Of a stretch of 22,768 bases of DNA, positions 16,842 through 22,768 are shown piece by piece (the stretch's first letter is position 1; every line of letters starts with the position of its first letter). Both the position numbers and the translations under genes were made by a program. The DNA is from Tectiglobus sp039183375 (lineage in GTDB: Bacteria; Pseudomonadota; Alphaproteobacteria; Rhizobiales; Hyphomicrobiaceae), in the NCBI GenBank assembly GCA_039183375.1, contig JBCDBQ010000030.1:1-22768 (forward strand), given 5' to 3'. The notes beneath the pieces are model-generated. The model did not search any database and was not told where the DNA came from. It saw only the letters and a program-made list of their open reading frames with translations.

Positions 16842-17078
16842 GCTAGACCTCCTTTCGGAACTTGTAGAGGTGAGGAGATTGGTTGTTCGCATCGACGAAG
16901 CCCCTGAATTTCTCTCCGACCGAGCCCCCCGCCCGGCGCATCACTTCGGCCTCGCCTCGAACAATCGTCTGTCGACAAGAGTCCGCGCAGCAAGCCACCC
17001 AACATAGTCAATCTCGACAGCCAGGCCTCTAGGATTGAACGGCTGCCAAACCAAAACACGACACTAAACCGGCAGTGT
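16660..17078. other. Region between small membrane gene and regulator A
   Basis: About 420 bases, all upstream of regulator A on the minus strand. The part below 16860 carries the coupled short ORF and the alternative hydrophobic frame. The part from 16860 to 17078 has a continuous minus frame (GTG start at 17059) but no ribosome-binding site and no recognisable product; I regard it as non-coding or decayed. Confidence 0.4.
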
Positions 17079-17303
17079 TCATTCCTCGCCCATGATCCGC
17101 AGCAGGGCCCATACCCAGAGCGTCAGAAGAAAAGTGCACCCCCCAACGGTCAAACGTTCCACGCCCCCATAAGGATACTGGAAGCTCAAAGCGAGAATCT
17201 CAGCCACGCCAAACCAGAACGATGTTGGGAAGACCACAAGAACAACAAAACTCGCCAGGTTATGAATAAACTGAGCCGTCATCGCGTTCCGTTTACACTC
17301 CAT
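17079..17303 (-). CDS. Small two-helix membrane protein, unknown function
   Basis: A 74-residue protein with two hydrophobic stretches, roughly residues 15-37 (SFVVLVVFPTSFWFGVAEIL) and 50-70 (LTVGGCTFLLTLWVWALL), joined by a short loop with PYGGVE. No family is recognised. ATG 17303 or ATG 17282 may be the start; GGA lies close before the second. It is first in a minus-strand series that continues to the short ORF and regulator A, with a 20-bp-spaced direct repeat just upstream. A membrane sensor partner or a small envelope protein are both possible. The clear alternation of hydrophobic helices makes a chance frame unlikely. Confidence 0.6.
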   Translation of the reverse strand: MECKRNAMTAQFIHNLASFVVLVVFPTSFWFGVAEILALSFQYPYGGVERLTVGGCTFLLTLWVWALLRIMGEE

Positions 17304-17332
17304 ATCTGAAATAGAACTTCCAACACCAGAAC

Positions 17333-17360
17333 TTCATCGCGATCGACAAAGTTTCATCGC
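17333..17360. promoter_or_regulatory. Candidate AraC-type operator: TTCATCGC direct repeat
   Basis: TTCATCGC occurs at 17333-17340 and 17353-17360, 20 bases apart start to start; the match extends to 11 of 12 bases (TTCATCGCGATC / TTCATCGCAATC). AraC-family proteins often bind direct half-sites about 21 bp apart on one DNA face. The site is 30 bases upstream of the small membrane gene and lies between two AraC-type genes. No binding is shown. Confidence 0.4.
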
Positions 17361-17489
17361 AATCTCATGAGAACTATTCTGCACTATGGGCATTGCTTTT
17401 TCTGGATGTCTAAACACTACAATTGTCCAGCTGTAATTCGATAGATTTGGTCGCGAATTTCAAAAACTCACGTCACAATCTCTGAGTGG

Positions 17490-17495
17490 TATAAT
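17490..17495 (+). promoter_or_regulatory. Perfect -10 box (TATAAT), plus strand
   Basis: TATAAT is exact. No convincing -35 lies 16-18 bases upstream, which would fit an activator-dependent promoter. Transcription from it would start near 17502 and run towards regulator B, first meeting GAAGGG and ATG 17542. Confidence 0.4.
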
Positions 17496-17541
17496 ACGTC
17501 AGGATTGAGCAGAATCGTTATACACATTGCGAAGGGCACTT

Positions 17542-17685
17542 ATGCCAAAGCACGCCTGAGTTTGCGAGAAGGCGCCAAAAATCGATTATGCCAAAAACGA
17601 AATAATTGATTTTCTAAACAATCAGGTACAAGCCGTGCAGCGCGGACACGCAGCTCTTTCCATTGCACGGCATACGAAGCCGTGA
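17542..17685 (+). pseudogene. Short ORF interrupted by TGA at codon 6
   Basis: GAAGGG at 17531-17536 stands 5 bases before ATG 17542. The frame reads MPKHA, then TGA at 17557-17559, and then stays open for 41 codons to TGA 17683-17685. The second part reads like a real peptide (KIDYAKNEIIDFLNNQVQAV then QRGHAALSIARHTKP). I do not recognise a family. It may be a small gene broken by one point mutation, an older gene remnant, or chance. It lies about 45 bases behind the TATAAT box. Confidence 0.3.
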
Positions 17686-18219
17686 GGTGTCGCCGCTCTA
17701 AGAAGGCGAACTACTCGGAGCAACGGCCTCTGCACGATTAGCGAAAATCACTGAACCATCCGAAAATTCTGAGCGTTGAAGTTGGAACCGACTCTGCTTG
17801 CCTAGAGGCCGCTTGTCGCCGGTTGAGCAGGGCGGTTCGGCCTTCGGCGCTAATTGACTAAGTCTGAGATTAAACAGCTGAAAGATTTGGGAAAGGCGCT
17901 GCGAGATTGAGCTGAACTTCTGCGCGTCTGTCATAACAGTCTCGATCCGAATTGCCTTATGACAGTGGGGCGGCCAGGCGGCTCTCGGAGCCGCAATCGG
18001 GGACAATCAGCGTCACACAGTCAACGGCATGGATCGCGGCATGGATCGCCTTGTCTGAAAATTAGGGGCGCGTTGGTCGTGCGCACTGAGGGCGGCCTGC
18101 ATCGGTCAAGCCCGCGATCCCAATCGCCGTGTCGTGCAGTCAACCGAATTTTGCCGCTGCCGCATTGCGGGAAACTGAGCGGTGACAATAACGGAAACGG
18201 GACGGGACCCCGAAACAAA

Positions 18220-18366
18220 ATGCAAATCGCAATTCGAACCTTGAAACTGTCGGCCACGGAGCCAGCTCCAGTCGTGATTCCTCGGGATATGCCGCACAAG
18301 CACGTCACCGAGCCAATCCAATTGCACAATACCAGTCGGTTTGAAGCCAAAGGTTTGCTGCAATGA
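18220..18366 (+). CDS. Short ORF coupled to AraC regulator B (48 residues)
   Basis: From ATG 18220 the frame codes 48 residues (MQIAIRTLKLSATEPAPVVI, PRDMPHKHVTEP, FEAKGLLQ) and ends in a TGA that overlaps the ATG of regulator B. Codon choice looks coding-like. The upstream GGGACGGGA is a weak ribosome site, and the frame is open further back to 17959. No family is recognised. The overlap mirrors the one before regulator A, which is the main reason for listing it. Confidence 0.4.
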   Translation: MQIAIRTLKLSATEPAPVVIPRDMPHKHVTEPIQLHNTSRFEAKGLLQ

Positions 18367-19370
18367 GTGCCCAGTGGTTTCCAGGCTTTACGTCATTCAT
18401 CGCGAGTAGCTATGTGTCTGACTCGATTCAAGCTGACTTCGACAAGCAGGCCGAGCTCTTTCGCGGGCCCTTTATGAAGTACACCCAGCTGTCGCCGGGA
18501 AATTTCAAAGGACGGCTACTCTGCGTCGAGTTCGATCAATTCATGGTTCATATTGAGTTCTGCAACCAGACGATCGAGGCTCAACTCAAGGCACCGCACA
18601 ATGCCTACATCTTCTGCATCGTTCTTGAAGAAGCCGCGCCATTCTCGTTCGGCGGAGTCCCTCAGGAAAAGGACTGGGTCTACGTCGTGCCGCCGGACGG
18701 CGAAACAACGACCATCAGTCCGGCCGACGGCACACGTCTGTTTTTCTCGTTGAACCGGAACGCCATAGCCGAACACGAAGAGCTCGCCGACGAGGCTTTC
18801 GAATGGCTTACCAGCCTTGAGCCCCACGGTGCCTACGTGAAGTCAAGGTATCTTGCCGATCGGCTGAGATCACACGTGTTGTCTGCACTTGAAGTTGCAG
18901 CCGCGGCCAAATCAGATGCGACATTGGCGGTGATAACCCAGTCGACAATCTTCACGATCGCCTATTCATTGACAATGGCCTGGCTGAAGCGGGACGCATT
19001 CTCTGATTTTCAGCGCACCGCCACATTCGAACGCTATCAGCGCGCGCGCAAACTGTTGTTGGACAGGTTGCTACAGGACGAGATCCGCGCATTTGAAGAA
19101 GACAACCTGTCGTCATTGGGCGACCTGGGTTCCAGAAGATCAGTAGAGTTGGCGTTTTCCAAGAATGTCGCAATGGGACCGCTTGCCTACTACCGCGTCA
19201 TTCGACTGCATAGAGTTCGGCGCAAACTTATGGAGCGTGAAAGGCTCGGCCAGAACATTGGGGATATTGCCTCGGAGGAAGGCTTTCTCGACTGGAGCCG
19301 CTTTTCCGTCAATTACTACAGGCAATACGGAGAGCGACCCTCCGACACGCGCAGGCGTCTGAGGAACTAA
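18363..19370 (+). CDS. AraC-type transcriptional regulator B
   Basis: A 335-residue paralogue of the regulator at 15661. The sensor domain (about 25-200) has the same plan (LSPGNFKGRLLCVEFDQFMV, FCNQTIEAQLKAP, YVVPPDGETTTISP). The AraC DNA-binding domain (about 248-332) includes LGSRRSVELAFSKNVAMGP, YYRVIRLHRVRRKLM, IGDIASEEGFLDWSRFSVNY and ERPSDTRRRL. Identity to regulator A is about 70% over the last 80 residues by eye and much lower in the sensor, so the two probably read different signals but similar DNA. AAAGG lies about 9 bases before ATG 18363. It is transcribed away from regulator A and is convergent with the GST-like gene 540 bases on. Confidence 0.9.
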   Translation: MSAQWFPGFTSFIASSYVSDSIQADFDKQAELFRGPFMKYTQLSPGNFKGRLLCVEFDQFMVHIEFCNQTIEAQLKAPHNAYIFCIVLEEAAPFSFGGVPQEKDWVYVVPPDGETTTISPADGTRLFFSLNRNAIAEHEELADEAFEWLTSLEPHGAYVKSRYLADRLRSHVLSALEVAAAAKSDATLAVITQSTIFTIAYSLTMAWLKRDAFSDFQRTATFERYQRARKLLLDRLLQDEIRAFEEDNLSSLGDLGSRRSVELAFSKNVAMGPLAYYRVIRLHRVRRKLMERERLGQNIGDIASEEGFLDWSRFSVNYYRQYGERPSDTRRRLRN

Positions 19371-19910
19371 TCGGATCGCACGGTATCGGGCCTAGCAGTT
19401 AGGTTCATTGGCTGGCACTGATCGCACGGCGAGCATCTCTGGCGATCGAAGCACAGCATCTGTTACCGGCCTTGAAGACGTCTGCCGGCTGGAGCCTAGC
19501 GTTTTCAATCAAGTACATTCGTAACTTTGAATTTGTGCTGTGGGAAGCTTCCCCCGCGAGCCTCCCACAGCACCGCCACCATTGCCCCACGCCAATCGTG
19601 GCTAAGCAGAACACGTTCGCGGTTCACTTTCTGAGCACTTCAACCCTCTGTTCCCAGCCAGCGCAACACTGTCGGCAGGCAACAGCTCACGAGCCAATTC
19701 TTGCTCCGGGACAGCTTAGTTGCTCGCTGAACGGGCAGTTATGCAGAAGACGCAAATTTGCAACAAATGGGACGACCGCATCGCTCGCAAGGACCATAGC
19801 AAAAGAAGAGTCATACCAGTTCGAACCCCGGCATATGGCCACGCTAACCGACTGCGCGTCTCGGCAATCGCATTCACAAAGCCGCGACTCTGGTCAGCAA
19901 AGTGGGAGTT
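19371..19910. other. Intergenic region between regulator B and GST-like gene
   Basis: These 540 bases separate two convergent genes. A plus frame from 19472 runs 160 codons into the antisense of the GST-like gene but has no recognisable domain or clear ribosome site, so I do not call it. The only structure I see is the strong inverted repeat at 19535-19573. GATCGCACGG occurs twice, near 19374 and 19423. Confidence 0.45.
19535..19573. repeat. 11-bp perfect inverted repeat, possible bidirectional terminator
   Basis: GTGCTGTGGGA at 19535-19545 is an exact reverse complement of TCCCACAGCAC at 19563-19573, with a 17-base loop. Inside it a second palindrome, GGGAAGCTTCCC (19542-19553), would compete for folding. 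No T-run follows on either strand, so it is not a standard intrinsic terminator. Its place between convergent genes still suits a transcription barrier or an mRNA 3' end stabiliser. Confidence 0.6.
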
Positions 19911-20714
19911 CTATGGCTCGGTCCTACCATCGGCATCATGCGCGTAGACCGTGAATTTCTCTTCGTCGAAAACGAAGTTCTGGACCACGCCACCGGCTTC
20001 ATCGAGAACTTGCTTGACTTCAGGTACAGCCAGCATATTGCGCCACACCTTGGCAAGCAGCGGAAACTCCGCCTCAAGATCAATCTCGGCCAGCAACGCG
20101 TTTCTAATTTGTGGGACCAAAAAGCAATCAGCCACCGTCACAGAGTCACCGACAGCGAAGCGGCCCGAGCACTTTGCAAGAAGCTTCTCAATTGCACCGA
20201 ACTCACGCCGAATGAAGTGCAGCCGAAGCGGGTGCTTGGTTGGGTCTGACTTGACCATCCCCCATTCACCGATCGCCTGGATGATGAATGGAATGTTCTG
20301 ATAGGGCTGCGTATCGGCAGCGATAATCCACATGATGCGGGCGGCCTCGGCACGTAGCCAAGGATCATCAGGCATGAGTGATGCGCCGCCGACATCCACC
20401 GGCAGGTTTGCCTCAATAAACTCAATGATGGGACCCGTTTGCGTCATCCTGCGCCCGTCCGGGAGCAGGAGTACCGGCACGCGTCCTTCTGGATTAAACG
20501 CTGTCAACGCTGTCGACGCCAGCCCCAACGCGGCGGCGTCACCCTCGGGAATTGAGTACTGCGGGATACCGCGATGATCGGAAGCCAAACCGGTTTGCAC
20601 CAATTCAACGAGATCGGCCGGAACTGGGCGGCAACGTAGGTAAAGCGTGACCCGCATCGAGGCGCTACTCGTCGGATGATAGTAGAGTTTGTAATGCGTC
20701 GATCGATCAGCCAT
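19911..20714 (-). CDS. Glutathione S-transferase family protein, maleylacetoacetate isomerase-like
   Basis: A 267-residue cytoplasmic GST with an N-terminal thioredoxin fold (to about 110) and a helical C-terminal domain. KLYYHPTSSASMRVTLYL has the zeta-class SSxS catalytic motif at residues 16-19, with alanine where the zeta class usually has cysteine. FNPEGRVPVLLLPDG carries the cis-proline, and TQTGPIIEFIE replaces the usual QSxAIIEYL. An extra stretch of roughly 15-18 residues (around SDHRGIPQYSIPEGDAAALG) precedes the NPEG element. The C-terminal domain contains GDSVTVADCFLVPQI. ATG 20714 has GAGGGG just upstream. The zeta class isomerises maleylacetoacetate in tyrosine breakdown, but no pathway partners are nearby, so the substrate is open. 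Confidence 0.85.
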   Translation of the reverse strand: MADRSTHYKLYYHPTSSASMRVTLYLRCRPVPADLVELVQTGLASDHRGIPQYSIPEGDAAALGLASTALTAFNPEGRVPVLLLPDGRRMTQTGPIIEFIEANLPVDVGGASLMPDDPWLRAEAARIMWIIAADTQPYQNIPFIIQAIGEWGMVKSDPTKHPLRLHFIRREFGAIEKLLAKCSGRFAVGDSVTVADCFLVPQIRNALLAEIDLEAEFPLLAKVWRNMLAVPEVKQVLDEAGGVVQNFVFDEEKFTVYAHDADGRTEP

Positions 20715-20925
20715 GGCCCCTCGCGTTCGGACGTTGTCAGCTGCGGCATCCTAGCGAATGCTGAACCTCCAACAATGGCAGTGGCGATCAACACTGTGAT
20801 TTGGCGAGTTAACTTGCGTCGTGGCCGGTCGGTTGTGCTAGGCAGCCTCAAGCCGATTCAAAGAGAACATACAACAACGTCAATGGCTGTAAGCCCTCCC
20901 GGCATGCAGCGCGAGATGATTGAGC

Positions 20926-22299
20926 ATGAACAATCCAAGGTCCGGGCGGATGCATCTTCTGCTCGAAGCACCCATCTTCCAGATGCTCTGGAAGCTTGGC
21001 GCCCCGAACGTGATCGCCGTCGTCATCCTAACGTCAGTGACCGTGGCTGATGCCTGGTTCGTTGGGCAAATCGGCACAGTTCCATTGGCAAGCCTGGCCA
21101 TTGTCTTCCCGTTCCAAACATTGATGCAGATGATGGCCGGCGGAGCCATTGGCGGTGGCGTGACGTCGGCACTGGCACGCGCACTTGGCAGTGGGCAAAG
21201 CGAGCACGCAGACGCCGTCGCCTGGCACGCCGTTGTCATTGGCGTTGTCATGTCCATTGTTTTCATCGCCTGGCTCGCGTTTATGCCGGAGCCGATATTC
21301 GCTTTACTCGGCGGCAAAGGTGAGGTCCTGGACGGCGCCATCCGATATGCGCAGATTGCCTTCGGTGGCGCGACGGCAACCTGGCTCCTCTATATCTTCG
21401 CCGCCATCCTGCGCGGGACAGGCGACACGGCAACACCAGCGACCGCGATCATCTGCACAAGCATTCTGCAGATCTTCGTATCAGGAGTGCTAACCCTCGG
21501 TCTCGGCCCCATCCCCAGCTTCGGCATCGTTGGCCCCGCGATCGCAATCGTCATTTGCCAAGGCTTGGCCGCACTCTACATGCTCGTGCATCTGATAAGT
21601 TCGCGATCGGGCATTCAGTTGCGCGTTCGCGCGCTGCGCTGGCACCCGCTCGCCGACATCCTGAAAGTCGGTGCGGTCGGCCTGATCAACAGCCTGACAA
21701 TCCCTGCAACCGTGCTGACGGTCACCGGCATCGTCGGCCAGTATGGCACGGCTGCACTCGCCGGATATGGTCTGGGAAGCCGGCTGGAACTCATGCTGGT
21801 GCCCATTGTCTTTGGCATTGGTGGCGTCCTCACCGCAGCCGTTGGGGCCAACATTGGTGCTGGTCAACACGCACGCGCCCGCAGGATTGCCTGGACCGGC
21901 GCCGCCTGCGCGGCACTGGTGACAGGAGCGATTGGCGCAACCGTGGCCGTGGCTCCGCAATTCTGGCTAGGCTGGTTCACCACCGATCCCGAGGCTTATA
22001 CATTCGGTGCGATCTATCTCGCAATCGCTGCGCCGTTTTATGGATTTTTTGGAGGCGGCCAGACACTTTACTTTGCCAGTCAGGGCACAGGACGAATGAT
22101 CTTGCCGGTCTTTGTTGGCGTGGTGCGCTTCGCGATTGTGGCCGCGGTCGGCTCGCTGGCAGTTGCTATGTCGTGGGGCATCACGGTTGTCTTTGCTGCC
22201 GTGAGCGCGGGTCTGATCACGATCGGTGTTGGCCTCGCACTATGCCTGTTCACGTCGGCATGGCGCCCTTCTCCCTCTCCGGTTGCTACAAGTCCTTAG
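20926..22299 (+). CDS. MATE family multidrug efflux transporter
   Basis: A 457-residue membrane protein with about 12 helices in two related halves, the usual MATE length. It exports drugs or metabolites using Na+ or H+. Seen in sequence: LGAPNVIAVVILTSVTVADA in TM1, FVGQIGTVPLASLAIVFPF, then GGGVTSALARALGSGQ in the first half. In the second half are GYGLGSRLELMLVPIVFGIG and VGANIGAGQHARARRIAW. The frame is blocked by a stop just upstream, so the start is TTG 20920 or ATG 20926; ATG is chosen, although neither has a strong ribosome site. The gene is divergent from the GST-like gene, sharing 211 bases. The substrate is unknown. Confidence 0.92.
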   Translation: MNNPRSGRMHLLLEAPIFQMLWKLGAPNVIAVVILTSVTVADAWFVGQIGTVPLASLAIVFPFQTLMQMMAGGAIGGGVTSALARALGSGQSEHADAVAWHAVVIGVVMSIVFIAWLAFMPEPIFALLGGKGEVLDGAIRYAQIAFGGATATWLLYIFAAILRGTGDTATPATAIICTSILQIFVSGVLTLGLGPIPSFGIVGPAIAIVICQGLAALYMLVHLISSRSGIQLRVRALRWHPLADILKVGAVGLINSLTIPATVLTVTGIVGQYGTAALAGYGLGSRLELMLVPIVFGIGGVLTAAVGANIGAGQHARARRIAWTGAACAALVTGAIGATVAVAPQFWLGWFTTDPEAYTFGAIYLAIAAPFYGFFGGGQTLYFASQGTGRMILPVFVGVVRFAIVAAVGSLAVAMSWGITVVFAAVSAGLITIGVGLALCLFTSAWRPSPSPVATSP

Positions 22300-22651
22300 A
22301 GCCATTCCCTGCATTGCGGGAAGATGTGCAGCCCTAACTTTCGATGTTCTCTTGCTCGGACCTGCCGGAGGTTTTTCTCTCGTCTCGACCGCAGACAGTG
22401 TCCACCATCTCGCGCAGCGCTGATCAAAATGGGATGACGCGTATCGGCCACCTAAGGCTCAGTCTTGCTTGGTCCGCGCACGAAGGCAAGCTCAACCAAA
22501 CAATTGACGCATTCGCTATTCCTCAAATAACGGAACTGATGTGCTCTGCTACACGATTAAACTCTTTGGCCATAAGCTGCCACGCTCACATCGTGTTACA
22601 CTAAGCGATAGTAAGATAGGCATAGCTAAGGTTCTGGAAGGGAGTTTCGGC
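22300..22651. other. Intergenic region between MATE and DUF1428 genes
   Basis: These 352 bases hold no gene I support. Near the start is a small TTCCC/GGGAA dyad (22305-22322). A weak terminator candidate is listed separately. The promoter of the DUF1428 gene should lie near 22590-22630, where TTACAC and TAAGAT occur, but their spacing is poor. Confidence 0.4.
22358..22377 (+). terminator. Weak intrinsic terminator candidate after the MATE gene
   Basis: ACCT at 22360-22363 pairs with AGGT at 22369-22372 (two flanking G-T pairs possible) around a 5-base loop, and TTTTT covers 22372-22376. The stem is short, so efficiency would be low. It lies about 60 bases after the MATE stop. Confidence 0.3.
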
Positions 22652-22768
22652 ATGACTTACGTGGATGGCTACGTGCTGGCGGTGCCCACAGCGAGCCAGG
22701 AGACATTCGTTAAATATTCCAAGTGGTTCGACTCAATCTTTGTTGAACAAGGTGCGACCCGCGTAATC
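22652..22768 (+). CDS. DUF1428 family protein, N-terminal part (cut by window end)
   Basis: ATG 22652 follows GGAAGGGAG with about 8 bases of spacing. The 39 visible residues begin MTYVDGYVLAVPTASQETFV, continue with a Lys/Trp-containing helix, and end in FVEQGATRVI. This matches the start of DUF1428 (YbaA-like) proteins, which typically begin YVDGFVLPVP and have a HGAxxY element at this distance. The family is a small ferredoxin-like alpha/beta fold of about 115-120 residues with no settled function. The rest of the gene is outside the window. Confidence 0.75.
   Translation, partial: MTYVDGYVLAVPTASQETFVKYSKWFDSIFVEQGATRVI

Larger units (their letters stand above)
17304..18219. other. A+T-richer intergenic region between the two regulator units
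   Basis: About 900 bases separating the divergent regulator units. The stretch 17330-17640 is visibly richer in A and T than the rest of the window. It holds the direct repeat, a TATAAT box and a stop-interrupted ORF (all listed). From 17690 to 18219, a minus frame of 78 codons from ATG 17934 to 17698 exists without a ribosome-binding site or recognisable motifs. I see no known gene in this second half. Confidence 0.45.

Noticed and set aside
17542..17570. Internal TGA at codon 6 followed by Val-Cys, as a possible selenocysteine site
   Set aside because: I see no clear SECIS-like hairpin just downstream, and a point mutation or leader peptide is simpler.
17698..17934. Minus-strand frame of 78 codons
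   Set aside because: No ribosome site, mixed codon use and no family resemblance; kept only as a remark in the intergenic entry.
19800..19850. GTTCGAACCCCGG, resembling a tRNA T-loop read on the minus strand
   Set aside because: Flanking bases do not form the T stem, and no acceptor or anticodon arm can be drawn at the right distances.
19472..19954. Plus-strand frame of 160 codons after regulator B
   Set aside because: Low-complexity composition rich in Ser, His, Arg and Gln, no domain, no clear ribosome site, runs into the antisense of the GST-like gene and across the inverted repeat.

Overview
The window reads as a chromosomal segment of a moderately GC-rich proteobacterium, most likely an alphaproteobacterium. 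This is inferred from the polar amino acid ABC operon, the CopC/CopD pair, the CinA variant and the gene style, not from any rRNA marker. It holds 20 complete protein genes that I consider real, plus one gene fragment at each end. Several small or broken ORFs are less certain. I see no rRNA, tRNA, CRISPR array, insertion sequence or phage gene.

Layout. 1-626: the last 20 codons of a threonine/serine dehydratase-like gene, then a GNAT acetyltransferase. 665-3288 (minus): an MFS carrier followed by a PuuB-like FAD amine/amino acid oxidase. 3566-4537 (plus): a luciferase-like monooxygenase. 4579-7685 (minus): class II lysyl-tRNA synthetase, a deazaflavin-dependent (Ddn-type) oxidoreductase and a CurA-like NADPH reductase, closely spaced. 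8018-10008 (minus): an MdtD-like DHA2 exporter and a CinA-type amidase. 10625-13841 (plus): a complete HisP/J/Q/M-type amino acid importer, with a stem-loop between the binding-protein gene and the permeases. 14248-15459 (plus): copC-copD copper handling.

15661-19370 is the most accessory-looking part. Two paralogous AraC-type regulators lie on opposite strands, transcribed away from each other. Between them are about 1.7 kb of A+T-richer DNA with a small two-helix membrane protein, two short ORFs that each end in an ATGA overlap with a regulator gene, a stop-interrupted short ORF behind a perfect TATAAT box, and a 20-bp-spaced direct repeat that could be an AraC-type operator. 19911-22768 returns to ordinary genes: a zeta-class GST-like protein (minus), a MATE exporter (plus) and the start of a DUF1428 protein (plus).

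Most genes are stand-alone metabolic or transport genes. The clear functional units are the four-gene ABC importer, the copC-copD pair, the MFS/FAD-oxidase pair (uptake and oxidation of an amine or amino acid, inferred) and the lysS-ddn-curA cluster. I found no complete system that is clearly undescribed. The regulator pair with its coupled small ORFs is the best candidate for a second look.
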